A stretch of DNA of 64,000 nt from Serratia liquefaciens (GTDB taxonomy: Bacteria; Pseudomonadota; Gammaproteobacteria; Enterobacterales; Enterobacteriaceae): positions 1,550,001 to 1,614,000 of the forward strand of contig NZ_CP088930.1 of assembly GCF_027594825.1 (NCBI RefSeq), in the 5' to 3' direction. Made by a program: the position numbers and the translations under genes. Shown here one piece after another: positions 17,746 to 29,737 of this stretch. The notes below the pieces were generated by a model, which searched no databases, had not been told where the DNA came from, and saw nothing but the letters and a program-made list of their open reading frames with translations. Positions within the stretch are counted from its first letter, which is position 1, and each line of letters begins with the position of its first letter.

Positions 17746-18993
17746 ATGAATGCAAAAAACCCACGTCGTTCACTGTTACTGCGCCTGTTGGTGGTGGTTA
17801 TTGTGGCTATTGCCGCCGTGCTGATCTGGCGTCACTTCAGCACTCCGCAATCTGCCGACAATGCCGCACCGGGTGCGCGTCACGCCGCCGGGGGAAAAGC
17901 AGCCGCAGGCGGGGGACGACGGGGAGCCCCGATGTCACCGGTACAGGCGGCAACCGCCACGCAGCAGACGGTGCCGCGCTATCTTTCCGGGCTGGGCACC
18001 GCCACCGCGGCCAACACCGTGACCGTCACCAGCCGGGTCGATGGCCAACTGATGGCGATCCACTTTACCGAAGGGCAGCAGGTCAAGGCCGGCGACCTGC
18101 TGGTTGAAATCGATCCGCGTCCGTTCGAGGTGCAGCTGGCTCAGGCACAGGGCCAACTGGCCAAAGATCAGGCCACCCTCGCCAACGCCCGGCGCGATCT
18201 GGCGCGTTATCAGCAATTGGCCAAAACCAATCTGGTCTCGCGACAAGATCTGGACACCCAGCTGTCGCTGGTGCAACAGACCGAAGGCGCGATCAAAGCC
18301 GATCAGGGCTCCGTCGACAGCGCCAAGCTGCAAATCACCTACAGCCGCATCACCGCTCCGATTGACGGTCGTGTCGGTCTGAAGCTGGTGGACGTCGGTA
18401 ATTACATCAGCAGCGGCAGCACCACCGGCATTGTGGTGATCACCCAGACGCACCCTATCGATGTGGTATTTACCTTGCCCGAGGGCAATATCAGCGATTT
18501 GATCAAAGCGCAAAAAGCCGGCCCGGTCAGCGTCGAGGCCTGGGATCGCACCAACCAAAACCTGCTGGCAACCGGTTCGCTGTTGAGTCTGGATAACCAA
18601 ATCGACACCACCACCGGCACCATCAAACTGAAAGCGCGCTTCACCAACGAGGACGACGCGCTGTTCCCCAACCAATTTGTCAATGCTCGCCTGAAGGTCG
18701 CGACGCTGCTGGATGCGATCGTCATTCCGACAGCCGCCTTGCAGATGGGCAACGAAGGCAACTTCGTCTGGACCCTGAGCGAAGATAACAAGGTCAGTAA
18801 ACACCTGGTGACCACCGGCGTACAGGACAGCCAAAAAGTGGTGATCAACGCCGGCCTCAACGTCGGCGATCGGGTAGTGACCGACGGCATAGATCGCCTG
18901 ACCGAAGGCATGCAGGTTGAAGTTGTCACGCCGCAGGCTACCCCGGCCGCAACCCGGCCTGCCCACTCACCGCGCGTTCAAGGGAAATCCTGA
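17746..18993 (+). CDS. mdtA: MdtA, periplasmic adaptor of the MdtABC RND efflux pump
   Basis: Membrane fusion protein linking MdtB/MdtC to an outer-membrane channel such as TolC. It has 415 residues, identical in length to E. coli MdtA. An N-terminal signal/anchor ([18 protein letters not shown]) precedes a Gly/Ala-rich linker, biotinyl-lipoyl halves ([19 protein letters not shown] and [15 protein letters not shown]), an alpha-hairpin and the beta-barrel domain. ATG 17746 follows TTTGGAGAG and gives the conserved MNAKNPRR start. The TGA stop overlaps mdtB's ATG by one base, the first of a chain of overlaps through baeR. Confidence 0.96.
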   Translation: MNAKNPRRSLLLRLLVVVIVAIAAVLIWRHFSTPQSADNAAPGARHAAGGKAAAGGGRRGAPMSPVQAATATQQTVPRYLSGLGTATAANTVTVTSRVDGQLMAIHFTEGQQVKAGDLLVEIDPRPFEVQLAQAQGQLAKDQATLANARRDLARYQQLAKTNLVSRQDLDTQLSLVQQTEGAIKADQGSVDSAKLQITYSRITAPIDGRVGLKLVDVGNYISSGSTTGIVVITQTHPIDVVFTLPEGNISDLIKAQKAGPVSVEAWDRTNQNLLATGSLLSLDNQIDTTTGTIKLKARFTNEDDALFPNQFVNARLKVATLLDAIVIPTAALQMGNEGNFVWTLSEDNKVSKHLVTTGVQDSQKVVINAGLNVGDRVVTDGIDRLTEGMQVEVVTPQATPAATRPAHSPRVQGKS

Positions 18994-21900
18994 TGCAGGT
19001 GATGCCACCTAACGCCGGCGGCGGCCCATCCCGCCTGTTTATTCTGCGTCCGGTTGCCACCACGCTGTTGATGCTGGCGATCCTGCTGGCGGGGATTATC
19101 GGTTATCGCGCGCTGCCGGTGTCCGCCCTGCCGGAAGTCGACTATCCGACCATTCAGGTGGTCACGCTGTATCCCGGCGCCAGCCCGGACGTGGTCACCT
19201 CGGCGATCACCGCCCCGCTGGAGCGCCAGTTTGGCCAGATGTCCGGCCTTAAGCAGATGGCGTCGCAAAGCTCCGGTGGCGCCTCGGTCGTCACCTTGCA
19301 ATTCCAGCTTGAGTTGCCGCTCGACGTCGCCGAACAGGAAGTGCAGGCGGCGATCAACTCCGCCACTAACCTGTTGCCGAACGATCTGCCCTACCCGCCG
19401 ATTTACAGCAAGGTTAACCCGGCCGATCCCCCGATCCTGACGCTGGCCGTGACCTCCAGCGCCATGCCGATGACCCAGGTGGAAGACATCGTGGAAACCC
19501 GTGTCGCGCAGAAAATATCTCAGGTCACCGGCGTCGGACTGGTGACGATTTCCGGCGGCCAGCGGCCGGCGGTACGCGTGAAGCTTAATGCTGCGGCCGT
19601 TGCCGCCTACGGTCTGGACAGCGAAACCATCCGCACCGCCATCAGCAACGCCAACGTTAACTCTGCCAAGGGGAGCCTGGACGGCCCAACGCGTTCGGTC
19701 ACCCTTTCGGCCAACGACCAGATGAAATCAGCCGACGACTACCGCCAGCTGATTGTAGCCTACCAGAACGGCGCCGCGATTCGTTTGCAGGATGTCGCCA
19801 CCATCGAACAAGGTGCGGAAAATACCCGGCTGGCGGCCTGGGCCAATAAGCAGCCGGCCATCGTGCTCAATATTCAGCGTCAGCCAGGGGTGAACGTCAT
19901 CACCACCGCCGACAGCATCCGCGAGATGCTGCCCCAGTTGATCAAAAGCCTGCCGAAGTCAGTCGACGTCAAGGTGTTGACCGACCGCACTACCACCATT
20001 CGCGCCTCGGTCAGCGACGTGCAGTTCGAGTTGCTGCTGGCGGTCGCGCTGGTGGTGATGGTGATTTACGTTTTCCTGCGTAACGTACCGGCCACCGTGA
20101 TCCCCAGCGTCGCCGTACCGCTGTCGTTGATCGGCACCTTCGCCGCCATGTACTTTTTGGACTTTTCGATCAACAACCTGACGCTGATGGCCTTGACCAT
20201 CGCCACCGGCTTCGTGGTCGACGACGCCATCGTGGTGATCGAGAACATTTCGCGCTACATCGAAAAGGGCGAGAAACCGCTCGATGCCGCATTAAAAGGC
20301 GCCGGTGAAATCGGCTTCACCATTATTTCACTGACCTTCTCGCTGGTGGCCGTACTGATCCCGCTGCTGTTTATGGGTGATATTGTCGGCAGGCTGTTCC
20401 GTGAGTTTGCCGTAACGCTGGCGGTAGCCATCTTGATTTCCGCGGTGGTTTCGCTGACGCTGACGCCGATGATGTGCGCGCGCATGCTTAGCCATGAATC
20501 CCTGCGCAAGCAGAACCGTTTTTCCGCCGCTTCCGAACGCTTCTTTGACCGGGTCATCGCCCGCTACGGCAAATGGCTGAAAACCGTGCTGAATCATCCC
20601 TGGTTGACGCTAGGCGTGGCGTTCAGCACGCTGGTGCTCACCGTCCTGCTTTACCTGCTGATCCCGAAAGGGTTCTTCCCGGTACAGGACAACGGCATTA
20701 TTCAGGGCACGCTGGAGGCGCCACAGTCGGTGTCGTTCAGTAATATGGCCGAGCGCCAACAGCAGGTAGCGGCAGAAATCCTCAAGGATCCGGCGGTGGA
20801 GAGCCTGACGTCGTTTGTTGGCGTCGATGGCAACAACGCCACGCTCAACAGCGGTCGTCTGCAGATCAACCTCAAACCCTTGAGCGAACGCAGCGACCGT
20901 ATTCCGGCCATCATCACTCGTCTGCAGCAGCAGAGCGCGCAGTTCCCCGGCGTGAAACTGTATCTGCAACCGGTGCAGGATCTGACCATCGACACCCAGG
21001 TCAGCCGCACCCAGTACCAGTTTACCCTGCAGGCCATGTCGCTGGACGAGCTCAGCCTGTGGGTACCGCAGCTGATGGCGGAATTGAAACAGGCACCGCA
21101 GTTGGCGGACGTCACCAGTAACTGGCAGGATCAGGGACTGGTGGCCTACGTGAACGTCGATCGCGATTCGGCTTCTCGCCTCGGCATCAGCATGAGTGAC
21201 GTGGATAACGCCCTGTACAACGCTTTCGGCCAGCGGTTGATCTCCACCATTTACACTCAGGCCAATCAGTACCGCGTGGTGCTGGAACATGACGTCAGCA
21301 CCACACCGGGCCTGGCGGCGTTAAGTGAGATCCGCCTGACCAGCAGCAACGGCACCATCGTGCCGCTGAACACCATTGCCAAAATCGAAGAGCGCTTCGG
21401 GCCGCTGTCGGTGAACCATCTCGATCAATTCCCGGCGGCCACCATCTCCTTTAACGTGGCCGGCAATTATTCACTCGGGGAAGCGGTTGACGCCATCACC
21501 CTGGCGGAAAAAAATCTCGATATGCCCAAAGACATCACCACCCAGTTCCAGGGCGCAACGTTGGCGTTCCAGGCGGCGCTGGGCGGCACCCTGTGGCTGA
21601 TCCTGGCGGCGGTGGTGGCGATGTATATCGTGCTCGGCGTGCTGTATGAAAGCTTTATTCACCCGGTCACCATTCTTTCTACCCTGCCCACCGCCGGGGT
21701 CGGTGCCTTGCTGGCGCTGATGATGGCCGGCAGCGAGCTGGACGTGATCGCCATTATCGGCATCATTTTGCTGATCGGCATCGTGAAGAAAAACGCCATC
21801 ATGATGATCGACTTCGCGCTGGCCGCAGAACGTGAGCAGGGGATGTCACCGTACGATGCCATTTATCAGGCCTGCCTGCTGCGCTTTCGACCGATACTGA

Positions 21901-22112
21901 TGACCACGCTGGCCGCGTTGCTGGGCGCGCTGCCGCTGATGCTCAGCACCGGTGTCGGCGCGGAGCTGCGACACCCGCTTGGGGTTTGCATGGTTGGCGG
22001 GCTGGTCATGAGCCAGATCCTGACGCTGTTCACCACTCCGGTGATCTACCTGCTGTTTGACAAGCTGGCGCGTAATACTCGCCGTCAGCCGGATATGCAG
22101 GAGCTGCCGTGA
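18993..22112 (+). CDS. mdtB: MdtB, RND multidrug/bile-salt efflux pump subunit
   Basis: Inner-membrane proton-driven exporter of 1039 residues (E. coli MdtB 1040). Twelve membrane helices flank two large periplasmic loops. The proton-relay segment with paired acidic residues appears in helix 4 ([13 protein letters not shown]) and the RND signature is well kept. MdtB forms a heterotrimer with MdtC, exporting bile salts, novobiocin and related compounds in E. coli. It starts one base inside mdtA and overlaps the GTG start of mdtC by four bases. Confidence 0.96.
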   Translation: MQVMPPNAGGGPSRLFILRPVATTLLMLAILLAGIIGYRALPVSALPEVDYPTIQVVTLYPGASPDVVTSAITAPLERQFGQMSGLKQMASQSSGGASVVTLQFQLELPLDVAEQEVQAAINSATNLLPNDLPYPPIYSKVNPADPPILTLAVTSSAMPMTQVEDIVETRVAQKISQVTGVGLVTISGGQRPAVRVKLNAAAVAAYGLDSETIRTAISNANVNSAKGSLDGPTRSVTLSANDQMKSADDYRQLIVAYQNGAAIRLQDVATIEQGAENTRLAAWANKQPAIVLNIQRQPGVNVITTADSIREMLPQLIKSLPKSVDVKVLTDRTTTIRASVSDVQFELLLAVALVVMVIYVFLRNVPATVIPSVAVPLSLIGTFAAMYFLDFSINNLTLMALTIATGFVVDDAIVVIENISRYIEKGEKPLDAALKGAGEIGFTIISLTFSLVAVLIPLLFMGDIVGRLFREFAVTLAVAILISAVVSLTLTPMMCARMLSHESLRKQNRFSAASERFFDRVIARYGKWLKTVLNHPWLTLGVAFSTLVLTVLLYLLIPKGFFPVQDNGIIQGTLEAPQSVSFSNMAERQQQVAAEILKDPAVESLTSFVGVDGNNATLNSGRLQINLKPLSERSDRIPAIITRLQQQSAQFPGVKLYLQPVQDLTIDTQVSRTQYQFTLQAMSLDELSLWVPQLMAELKQAPQLADVTSNWQDQGLVAYVNVDRDSASRLGISMSDVDNALYNAFGQRLISTIYTQANQYRVVLEHDVSTTPGLAALSEIRLTSSNGTIVPLNTIAKIEERFGPLSVNHLDQFPAATISFNVAGNYSLGEAVDAITLAEKNLDMPKDITTQFQGATLAFQAALGGTLWLILAAVVAMYIVLGVLYESFIHPVTILSTLPTAGVGALLALMMAGSELDVIAIIGIILLIGIVKKNAIMMIDFALAAEREQGMSPYDAIYQACLLRFRPILMTTLAALLGALPLMLSTGVGAELRHPLGVCMVGGLVMSQILTLFTTPVIYLLFDKLARNTRRQPDMQELP

Positions 22113-25100
22113 AATTCTTCGCCCTGTTCATCTACCGGCCGGTGGCCACCACGCTGCTGACCCTGGCGATTGCCATCAGCGGCGTGATAGGGTTTAGCCT
22201 GCTGCCGGTTTCGCCGCTGCCGCAGGTCGACTACCCGGTGATTTCGATCAGCGCTTCGTTGCCGGGTGCCGATCCGGAAACCATGGCCTCGTCGGTGGCG
22301 ACGCCGCTGGAACGCGCTTTGGGCCGAATAGCCGGGGTCAATGAAATGACCTCGATGAGCTCACTGGGCAGCACGCGCGTCATTTTGCAGTTCGACCTAG
22401 ATCGTGATATCAACGGCGCCGCCCGTGACGTGCAGGCGGCGATCAACGCGGCGCAAAGCCTGTTGCCCACCGGCATGCCGAACCGCCCGAGCTACCGTAA
22501 GGTCAACCCGTCCGACGCGCCAATTATGATCCTGACGCTGACCTCCGACACCTACAGCCAGGGCCAGCTTTACGACTTCGCTTCGACTCAGCTGGCGCAA
22601 AAAATCGCCCAGACCGAAGGGGTGGGTGACGTCTCGGTCGGCGGCAGCTCCCTGCCTGCGGTGCGGGTCGAACTCAACCCAAGCGCGCTGTTCAATCAGG
22701 GGATCTCGCTCGATGCGGTGCGCCAGACCATCAGTAACGCCAACGTGCGCAGGCCGCAGGGCGCGGTAGACAATCAGCAACAGCGCTGGCAGATCCAGGC
22801 CAACGATGAATTGAAAACTGCCGAAGCTTATCGCCCACTGATTATCCACTACAACAACGGCTCGGCGGTGCGCCTGAGCGACGTGGCCGAGGTCAAAGAC
22901 TCGGTCCAGGACGTACGCAACGCCGGGATGACCGACGCCAAGCCGGCGATTATTCTGGCCATCAGCCGGGCGCCGGACGCCAATATCATTGAAACCGTCG
23001 ATCGCATTCGCACCGAATTGCCCGCCTTGCAGGACAACATCCCGGCGTCGATCCAATTGAATATCGCGCAAGACCGTTCGCCAACCATCCGCGCCTCGCT
23101 GGCGGAAGTGGAACAGTCGCTGGTGATCGCCATCGGACTGGTGATCCTGGTGGTGTTCATCTTCCTGCGGTCCGGCCGCGCAACGTTGATCCCGGCGGTG
23201 GCAGTACCGGTATCGTTAATAGGTTCCTTTGCCGCGATGTACCTGTGTGGTTTCAGCCTGAATAACCTGTCGCTGATGGCGCTGACCATTGCCACCGGCT
23301 TTGTGGTCGATGACGCCATCGTGGTGCTGGAAAATATTTCGCGCCACGTCGAAGCCGGCATGAAACCGCTCAACGCCGCGTTGCAGGGGGTGCGGGAGGT
23401 CGGTTTTACCGTGCTTTCGATGAGCGTGTCGCTGGTGGCGGTATTTATCCCGTTGCTGCTGATGGAAGGCTTGCCCGGCCGGCTGTTCCGCGAGTTTGCA
23501 GTTACCCTTTCGGTCTCTATCGGGCTGTCGTTGATCATCTCCCTGACGCTGACGCCGATGATGTGCGCTTATCTGTTGCGCCACCAGCCGGCGCGTGCGC
23601 AGCGGCGCATTCGCGGCTTCGGTAAAATGCTGCTGGCGCTGCAAAAAGGTTATGGGCGCTCACTGAGTTGGGTGCTCGGCCATTCGCGCTGGGTGCTGGC
23701 CCTCTTTCTCGCCACCATCGCGCTCAATGTCTGGCTGTATATCAGCATTCCGAAAACCTTCTTCCCGGAACAGGATACCGGTCGCCTGATGGGCTTTATC
23801 CAGGCCGATCAGAGCATCTCTTTCCAGGCCATGCGCGGTAAGCTGGAGGATTTCATGAAGATCGTGCGTGAAGATCCGGATGTGGAAAACGTCACCGGTT
23901 TCACCGGCGGCTCGCGCACCAACAGCGGCTCGATGTTTATCTCGTTAAAACCGCTGTCGGTTCGCAGCGATGACGCACAGAAAGTGATCGCCCGACTGCG
24001 TGCCCGCCTCGCGAAAGAACCGGGTGCCAGCCTGTTCCTGATGGCAGTGCAGGATATCCGCGTCGGTGGCCGACAGGCGAACGCCAGTTACCAATACACG
24101 CTGTTGGCGGACGACCTTGCCGCATTGCGCGAATGGGAACCGAAGATCCGCATCGCACTGGCCGCCCTGCCGGAGCTGGCAGACGTCAACTCCGATCAGC
24201 AAGACAAAGGCTCGGAAATGGACCTGGTTTACGATCGCGAGACCATGTCCCGGCTGGGCATTTCGGTTTCCGATGCCAACAACCTGCTCAATAACGCCTT
24301 TGGCCAGCGTCAGATTTCGACCATCTATCAACCGCTCAATCAGTACAAAGTGGTGATGGAAGTTGCACCGCCTTACACCCAGGACGTCAGCTCACTGGAC
24401 AAAATGTTTGTGATCAACAAAGACGGCAAGGCAATCCCGCTCTCCTACTTTGCCAGTTGGCGACCCGCCAATGCACCGCTGTCGGTCAATCATCAGGGCC
24501 TGTCGGCCGCGTCGACCATCTCGTTTAACCTGCCGGATGGCGGCAGCCTGTCGGACGCTACCGCCGCCGTGGATCGAACCATGACGGCGCTCGGCGTGCC
24601 TGCTACCGTGCGTGGCGCTTTTGCCGGTACCGCCCAGGTGTTCCAGGAAACGCTGAAATCTCAGTTGCTGCTGATCGCCGCCGCCATCGCCACGGTGTAT
24701 ATCGTGCTGGGCATTCTTTATGAAAGTTACATTCATCCGCTGACTATTCTGTCCACCCTGCCCTCCGCCGGCGTGGGTGCCCTGCTGGCGCTGGAGCTGT
24801 TCGGCGCGCCGTTCAGCCTGATTGCGCTGATAGGCATTATGCTGCTGATCGGTATCGTGAAAAAGAACGCCATCATGATGGTCGACTTTGCCCTCGATGC
24901 GCAGCGTAACGGCGGTATCAGCGCGCATGACGCCATCTTCCAGGCGTGCCTGCTGCGCTTTAGGCCGATCATGATGACCACCCTGGCGGCGCTGTTCGGT
25001 GCACTGCCGCTGGTGTTGACCCACGGCGACGGCGCCGAGCTGCGCCAGCCGCTTGGCATCACCATCGCCGGTGGCCTGATCGTCAGCCAACTGTTGACGC

Positions 25101-25189
25101 TGTACACCACCCCGGTGGTGTACCTGTATTTTGACCGGCTGCAGATGAAATTCCGTCGCGGCAAGAAACTGGATCCATTGCCCCAATAA
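22109..25189 (+). CDS. mdtC: MdtC, RND multidrug efflux pump subunit
   Basis: Second RND subunit of the pump, 1026 residues, paralogous to MdtB in tandem. The start [17 protein letters not shown] uses GTG overlapping the mdtB stop (GTGA). The proton-relay motif [13 protein letters not shown] and the C-terminal motif [17 protein letters not shown] are intact, as are both porter-domain halves. MdtC is required together with MdtB for full substrate range. mdtD starts 10 bp downstream. Confidence 0.96.
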   Translation: MKFFALFIYRPVATTLLTLAIAISGVIGFSLLPVSPLPQVDYPVISISASLPGADPETMASSVATPLERALGRIAGVNEMTSMSSLGSTRVILQFDLDRDINGAARDVQAAINAAQSLLPTGMPNRPSYRKVNPSDAPIMILTLTSDTYSQGQLYDFASTQLAQKIAQTEGVGDVSVGGSSLPAVRVELNPSALFNQGISLDAVRQTISNANVRRPQGAVDNQQQRWQIQANDELKTAEAYRPLIIHYNNGSAVRLSDVAEVKDSVQDVRNAGMTDAKPAIILAISRAPDANIIETVDRIRTELPALQDNIPASIQLNIAQDRSPTIRASLAEVEQSLVIAIGLVILVVFIFLRSGRATLIPAVAVPVSLIGSFAAMYLCGFSLNNLSLMALTIATGFVVDDAIVVLENISRHVEAGMKPLNAALQGVREVGFTVLSMSVSLVAVFIPLLLMEGLPGRLFREFAVTLSVSIGLSLIISLTLTPMMCAYLLRHQPARAQRRIRGFGKMLLALQKGYGRSLSWVLGHSRWVLALFLATIALNVWLYISIPKTFFPEQDTGRLMGFIQADQSISFQAMRGKLEDFMKIVREDPDVENVTGFTGGSRTNSGSMFISLKPLSVRSDDAQKVIARLRARLAKEPGASLFLMAVQDIRVGGRQANASYQYTLLADDLAALREWEPKIRIALAALPELADVNSDQQDKGSEMDLVYDRETMSRLGISVSDANNLLNNAFGQRQISTIYQPLNQYKVVMEVAPPYTQDVSSLDKMFVINKDGKAIPLSYFASWRPANAPLSVNHQGLSAASTISFNLPDGGSLSDATAAVDRTMTALGVPATVRGAFAGTAQVFQETLKSQLLLIAAAIATVYIVLGILYESYIHPLTILSTLPSAGVGALLALELFGAPFSLIALIGIMLLIGIVKKNAIMMVDFALDAQRNGGISAHDAIFQACLLRFRPIMMTTLAALFGALPLVLTHGDGAELRQPLGITIAGGLIVSQLLTLYTTPVVYLYFDRLQMKFRRGKKLDPLPQ

Positions 25190-25199
25190 TGGCCACCCG

Positions 25200-26630
25200 A
25201 TGCTGATAAAACACACCGCCTCCGTACAATGGCAACTTTGGATCGTGGCGTTTGGCTTCTTTATGCAGACGCTCGACACCACTATCGTCAACACCGCCCT
25301 GCCGTCGATGGCCGTCAGCCTGGGGGAGAACCCGCTGCGCATGCAGTCGGTGATTGTCTCCTATGTGCTGACGGTAGCGGTAATGCTGCCTGCCAGCGGC
25401 TGGCTGGCGGATCGATTTGGGGTGCAGCGGGTGTTCTTCAGCGCCATCGTGTTGTTTACCCTGGGTTCTATCCTGTGTGCCCGCTCTGAGACCCTGAACG
25501 AGCTGATCGCCTCACGCGTGATCCAGGGCATCGGCGGCGCCATGATGGTGCCCGTCGGTCGCCTGACGGTGATGAAAATCGTCCCGCGCGAGCAGTATAT
25601 GGCCGCGATGACTTTCGTCACCCTGCCCGGCCAAATCGGCCCGCTAATGGGGCCGGCGTTGGGCGGTTTTCTGGTGCAGTACGCCAGTTGGCACTGGATT
25701 TTCCTGATCAATATCCCGGTGGGGATCGCCGGGGCCATCGCCACTTTGCTGCTGATGCCCAATTACCGCATGCAAACCCGTCGCTTCGACATCAGCGGCT
25801 TTATCATGCTGGCAATCGGCATGGCGACGCTGACGCTGGCGCTCGACGGCCACAAAGGGATGGGGCTTTCATCCCCCGCTATCGTTGCCCTGGTGGTTGC
25901 AGGCGTAGCGGCGCTGGCGGGCTACTGGTGGCATGCGCACGGAAATAGCCGCGCGTTGTTCTCACTGCGGTTGTTTAAAACCCCAACCTACAAGGTGGGG
26001 TTGACGGCCAGCCTGCTGGGCCGTATCGGCAGCGGCATGTTGCCCTTTATGACACCGCTGTTTATGCAGGTCGGCATGGGCTTCTCCCCGTTTCACGCCG
26101 GGTTGATGATGATCCCGATGATTATCGGCAGTATGGGAATGAAACGCATTGTGGTGCGAGTGGTTAACCGCTTCGGTTACCGTAACGTGCTGGTTGCCGC
26201 CACGCTGATGCTGGCGTTGATCAGCCTGAGTTTCCCACTGGTGGCTATGCTGGGCTGGATCTGGCTGCTGCCGGTAGTGCTGTTCTTCCAGGGCATGGTC
26301 AACTCACTGCGCTTCTCGGCCATGAACACCCTGACGCTGAAAGATCTGCCGGATCGGCTGGCCAGCAGCGGCAACAGCCTGCTGTCGATGGTCATGCAAT
26401 TGTCGATGAGCCTCGGCGTCAGCATCGCCGGTATTCTTATCGGCAGCTTTGCCCATCACCAGGTAGTCACCGACAGCCCGGCCATCCACAGCGCATTTAT
26501 TTACAGCTACTGTTGCATGGCGTTAATCATCGCCCTGCCCGCGCTGGCCTTCGCCCGCGTTCCTGCCGGTACCGCCCCCAACCGTACGCTGACCAAAGAG
26601 CCGGGGACCGGCTCCACGAGGTTGCAATAA
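25200..26630 (+). CDS. mdtD: MdtD, MFS transporter of the mdtABCD-baeSR operon
   Basis: Major facilitator of 476 residues in the DHA2 (14-helix) drug:H+ family, matching E. coli MdtD (YegB). Motifs include the helix-1 signature [14 protein letters not shown] and motif [12 protein letters not shown]. In E. coli it is not needed for MdtABC pumping; export of citrate/iron has been proposed. It overlaps baeS by one base (TAATG). Confidence 0.93.
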   Translation: MLIKHTASVQWQLWIVAFGFFMQTLDTTIVNTALPSMAVSLGENPLRMQSVIVSYVLTVAVMLPASGWLADRFGVQRVFFSAIVLFTLGSILCARSETLNELIASRVIQGIGGAMMVPVGRLTVMKIVPREQYMAAMTFVTLPGQIGPLMGPALGGFLVQYASWHWIFLINIPVGIAGAIATLLLMPNYRMQTRRFDISGFIMLAIGMATLTLALDGHKGMGLSSPAIVALVVAGVAALAGYWWHAHGNSRALFSLRLFKTPTYKVGLTASLLGRIGSGMLPFMTPLFMQVGMGFSPFHAGLMMIPMIIGSMGMKRIVVRVVNRFGYRNVLVAATLMLALISLSFPLVAMLGWIWLLPVVLFFQGMVNSLRFSAMNTLTLKDLPDRLASSGNSLLSMVMQLSMSLGVSIAGILIGSFAHHQVVTDSPAIHSAFIYSYCCMALIIALPALAFARVPAGTAPNRTLTKEPGTGSTRLQ

Positions 26631-28012
26631 TGAAAATAGGCATCACCGGCAAGCTGTTCATGGCCATCTTCGCCACCTGCATGCTGGTGCTCATTACCAT
26701 GCATTGGGGCGTGCGCGTCAGCTTCGAGCGTGGTTTTATCGACTACATCAAAAACAGCAACGAGCAGCGCATCAATATGCTGAGCGAAGCATTGGAAGAA
26801 CAGTACAGTCGCCACGGTAACTGGGTTTTTCTGCGTAATAACGATCAGGTGATTTACCAGATCATGCGCTCGTTCGAACAAAACAGCGACAGCAGCCACA
26901 ATTTGCCGCCCAAAGGCTGGCGCACCCAGTTTTGGGTGGTGGACAGCCAGTACAACCGGCTGGTGGGGCACTCCGGCCCAGTACCGAAGGAAGGCCCGCG
27001 TCATCCGATCCGCTACAACAATGAAATCGTCGGCTGGGTAATTACGACGCCAATAGAAAGGCTAACACGTAATACCGACATCAGTTTCGATCAGCAGCAA
27101 AGACGCACCAGTTGGATGATTGTCGCCCTTTCCACCCTGCTGGCAGCGGCGGTCACCTGGCTGATGTCGCGCGGGTTGCTGGCGCCGGTCAAACGGCTGG
27201 TGGCCGGTACCCATCGCCTGGCCGCAGGGGATTTCAGCACCCGCGTAGCCGTCAGCAGCCAGGATGAACTGGGCCGGCTGGCGCAGGACTTCAACCAGCT
27301 CGCCACCTCATTGGAAAAAAACGAGCAGATGCGGCGCGCCGTGATGGCCGACGTCTCGCACGAGTTGCGTACCCCGCTGGCGGTGCTGCGCGGTGAGCTG
27401 GAGGCGCTGCAGGACGGCGTACGTCAACCTACGGCGGCCTCGTTGGGATCCTTGCAGGCCGAAGTCTCCACCCTGACCAAACTGGTGGACGATCTGCATC
27501 AACTGTCATTATCCGACCTCGGTGCGCTCGCCTACCGTAAATCGCAGGTGGATTGCGTGCATTTACTGCAAATCGCGGTAGCCAGCTTCCGCGAGCGCTT
27601 TCACGCCAAAGGGTTGGAGATCGAGACCCAACTGCCAGAACAGGCACTGCTGTTTGGCGATCCGGACAGGCTTAACCAATTATTCAACAACCTGCTGGAA
27701 AACAGCCTGCGTTACACCGACGCCGGCGGCAAACTGGAGATCGGCGCCCAGACGCAGCCAGGCCGCCTGCTGATTTACTGGCAGGACAGCGCGCCGGGCG
27801 TCAATGACGATCAGCTGGCGCGCATTTTCGAACGTTTTTACCGTACCGAAGGTTCGCGTAACCGCGCCAGTGGCGGCTCCGGTCTGGGGTTGTCGATCTG
27901 TCAAAACATAGTGGAAGCACACAACGGGACGATCTACGCCCAGCACTCGCCTTTGGGCGGCGTGCGGATTACAGTAGAATTCGCCACCCCGGTAATGAAT
28001 AAGGCGTCATGA
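26630..28012 (+). CDS. baeS: BaeS, envelope-stress sensor histidine kinase
   Basis: 460 residues: membrane helix (~5-27), periplasmic sensor region, second membrane helix (~160-182), HAMP ([20 protein letters not shown]), dimerisation/phosphoacceptor helix with His244 in [10 protein letters not shown], and a HATPase domain with N ([10 protein letters not shown]), G1 and G2 (GGSGLGLSI) boxes. It phosphorylates BaeR in response to indole, flavonoids, tannin and envelope damage in E. coli. ATG 26630 overlaps the mdtD stop; a longer in-frame extension upstream lies inside mdtD and is not used. It overlaps baeR by four bases. Confidence 0.95.
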   Translation: MKIGITGKLFMAIFATCMLVLITMHWGVRVSFERGFIDYIKNSNEQRINMLSEALEEQYSRHGNWVFLRNNDQVIYQIMRSFEQNSDSSHNLPPKGWRTQFWVVDSQYNRLVGHSGPVPKEGPRHPIRYNNEIVGWVITTPIERLTRNTDISFDQQQRRTSWMIVALSTLLAAAVTWLMSRGLLAPVKRLVAGTHRLAAGDFSTRVAVSSQDELGRLAQDFNQLATSLEKNEQMRRAVMADVSHELRTPLAVLRGELEALQDGVRQPTAASLGSLQAEVSTLTKLVDDLHQLSLSDLGALAYRKSQVDCVHLLQIAVASFRERFHAKGLEIETQLPEQALLFGDPDRLNQLFNNLLENSLRYTDAGGKLEIGAQTQPGRLLIYWQDSAPGVNDDQLARIFERFYRTEGSRNRASGGSGLGLSICQNIVEAHNGTIYAQHSPLGGVRITVEFATPVMNKAS

Positions 28013-28728
28013 TGGAAACCCAGAATCAACCGTTGCAAATTATGATTGTTGAAGATGAGCCCAAGCTCGGCCAGCTGCTGGTGGACTACCTGCAGGCGGC
28101 GGGATATGCCACGCGCTGGCTGACCAACGGCAGCGAGGTGGTCCCGGCGGTGCATGAGCATTCACCGGCGCTGATTCTGTTAGATCTGATGCTGCCGGGC
28201 AGCGATGGGTTAACGGTATGCCGAGAACTGCGCCGCTTCACCGATATTCCGGTGGTGATGGTGACGGCAAAAATTGAAGAGATCGACCGCCTGCTGGGGC
28301 TGGAGATCGGTGCAGACGATTATATCTGCAAACCTTACAGCCCGCGTGAAGTGGTTGCGCGCGTAAAAACCATTCTGCGCCGCTGCTATCGCCCATTGGA
28401 CAATATGCAGGAAGAAACGCAGCTTCACATTGATGAACCACGTTTTCAGGCCAGCTATCAGGGGCAGATGCTGGATCTCACTCCGGCAGAGTTCCGCCTG
28501 TTGAAAACCCTGGCCAGCCAGCCGGGCAACGTGTTCTCGCGCGAGCAGCTGCTGAATAATCTGTATGACGACTACCGGGTGGTGACCGATCGCACCATCG
28601 ACAGCCACATCAAAAACCTGCGGCGCAAGCTGGAGCTGATCGACGGCGAGAAATCCTTTATCCGCTCCGTGTACGGCGTCGGTTACCGCTGGGAGTCCGA
28701 ACCTTGCCGCCTGGTGAACGGGCTTTAG
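28009..28728 (+). CDS. baeR: BaeR, OmpR-type response regulator
   Basis: 239 residues. Receiver domain with the acidic pocket VEDE, phospho-acceptor Asp59 in [10 protein letters not shown] and the conserved Lys in ICKPYSPRE; then a winged-helix DNA-binding domain ending [11 protein letters not shown]. BaeR activates mdtABCD, acrD and spy in E. coli. The first codon overlaps the baeS stop (ATGATGG; either ATG could serve). Last gene of the operon; it ends 6 bp from the converging vapC, with no terminator visible between. Confidence 0.96.
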   Translation: MMETQNQPLQIMIVEDEPKLGQLLVDYLQAAGYATRWLTNGSEVVPAVHEHSPALILLDLMLPGSDGLTVCRELRRFTDIPVVMVTAKIEEIDRLLGLEIGADDYICKPYSPREVVARVKTILRRCYRPLDNMQEETQLHIDEPRFQASYQGQMLDLTPAEFRLLKTLASQPGNVFSREQLLNNLYDDYRVVTDRTIDSHIKNLRRKLELIDGEKSFIRSVYGVGYRWESEPCRLVNGL

Positions 28729-28734
28729 CCGGCC

Positions 28735-29121
28735 CTAGGTCCAGTCTTCTACCGTCAGGCCCGGCACCATGGCAAACGCCCGGTCGTTAGTCACTATTGT
28801 CGCTCCGCGGCTCTGCGCGTGGGCGGCAATAAGCTGATCCAGGGCCCCCATCACCCGCCCCTTTTTCACCATTTCCGCCCGCAGCGTGCCATAGCAATGT
28901 GCGGCTTCGCTGTCCCAGGCATATACCGTCACGGAATCAAGAAATGCCGCGACCGTCGCTTTCAGCGTAAGGTTCTGCCGTTTGGCCACGCCATAAAGCA
29001 GTTCCGCCTGCGTAATGCTGGAAATGCATACCGCAGAAGGCGGGACTTTTTCCATTCGGCTCAGCAAGCGGGGATGCCGACGGAACAGTTGGCTGACCGT
29101 ATTGGTGTCAAACATATACAT
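28735..29121 (-). CDS. vapC: VapC-type PIN-domain toxin
   Basis: A 128-residue PIN ribonuclease. The acidic metal-binding residues are in place: Asp5 (FDTN), Glu40 (QAELLYG), Asp95 (GALDQLIAAHA) and Asp113 (TNDRAF), so the enzyme should be active. Enteric VapC toxins cut initiator tRNA. It begins 2 bp after the vapB stop, the usual antitoxin-first arrangement. E. coli K-12 has no such pair between baeR and yegP, so the module is an insertion into an otherwise conserved order. Confidence 0.93.
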   Translation of the reverse strand: MYMFDTNTVSQLFRRHPRLLSRMEKVPPSAVCISSITQAELLYGVAKRQNLTLKATVAAFLDSVTVYAWDSEAAHCYGTLRAEMVKKGRVMGALDQLIAAHAQSRGATIVTNDRAFAMVPGLTVEDWT

Positions 29122-29123
29122 GC

Positions 29124-29387
29124 TTACTCTTCCCCGGCGAACGGATCGCGGGTAACACTCCCCTGCTGACGTTCATCAGCCGCCAGAAAGTCCTGCGGGA
29201 CCTGCGTTTTTTCGATCATTTGCAGCAACGGAGCCCAACTGTCAGGTTTGGCCGGATATTTAGATAAAATCACGTTCCCCTCCCGATCGCGGCGGATATA
29301 CACACGATCTGTATCAAATTCGAATTCCACGGGTAACCTCACCGCCTGATTTCTGCCGTTTTTAAACAGTTTCGCGACCCTTTCCAT
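29124..29387 (-). CDS. vapB: VapB-type antitoxin
   Basis: 87-residue antitoxin with an N-terminal SpoVT/AbrB swapped-hairpin DNA-binding fold (AKLFKNGRNQAVRLPVEFEF, RVYIRRDREGNVILS) and an acidic, flexible C-terminus for binding VapC. ATG 29387 is six bases after AGGGGAG; the in-frame ATG 29393 abuts that site and is unlikely. A perfect inverted repeat 14 bp upstream is the probable autoregulatory operator. Confidence 0.92.
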   Translation of the reverse strand: MERVAKLFKNGRNQAVRLPVEFEFDTDRVYIRRDREGNVILSKYPAKPDSWAPLLQMIEKTQVPQDFLAADERQQGSVTRDPFAGEE

Positions 29388-29401
29388 TTCCATCTCCCCT
29401 T

Positions 29402-29429
29402 ACAGGCATAGGCCTAAGCATATGCCTGT
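29402..29429. promoter_or_regulatory. Inverted repeat before vapB, likely VapBC operator
   Basis: Perfect 9-bp arms ACAGGCATA and TATGCCTGT with a 10-bp spacer, immediately upstream of the vapB ribosome-binding site. AbrB-type antitoxins with their toxin bind such repeats to repress their own operon. Its role here is inferred from position and symmetry. Confidence 0.6.
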
Positions 29430-29737
29430 TAAGCGTCGATGCCAAGATGCAGCGCTTATTTTTTGACCGCAATGATGCAGCGGCCTCACCTTAGCCCTCC
29501 CTGGTTGCGGTTGAAATACTGCGCGCTCGAAAATGCGGCGGGCTGCGCAAACTTTCAGCAGACAATCCCCCATTAGCTTCCCGTGCTACAGCAGTATCCG
29601 CTGCACAAAACTCCCTGTCAGCGCAAAAAAATGGCGTTTTTTTTGCGCTACCCTTCTCAAGTCCGGTTTATTAGCCGCTCAATTTCAAGCCATTGGCTAC
29701 ACTTACATCACTAATCGGAACCCACAGGAGAGGAACC
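29430..29737. other. Intergenic region vapB / yegP with an A-tract hairpin
   Basis: About 300 bp with no gene. It holds the vapBC and yegP promoters and an unusual 12-bp inverted repeat at 29620-29649 (AGCGCAAAAAAA, loop TGGCGT, TTTTTTTGCGCT). The hairpin has GC pairs at its base and A-T pairs near the loop, the reverse of an intrinsic terminator. Confidence 0.45.

Noticed and set aside
24392..25342. Minus-strand 316-residue frame opposite mdtC
   Set aside because: Shadow of mdtC and mdtD sequence; composition dominated by Gln, His and Arg.
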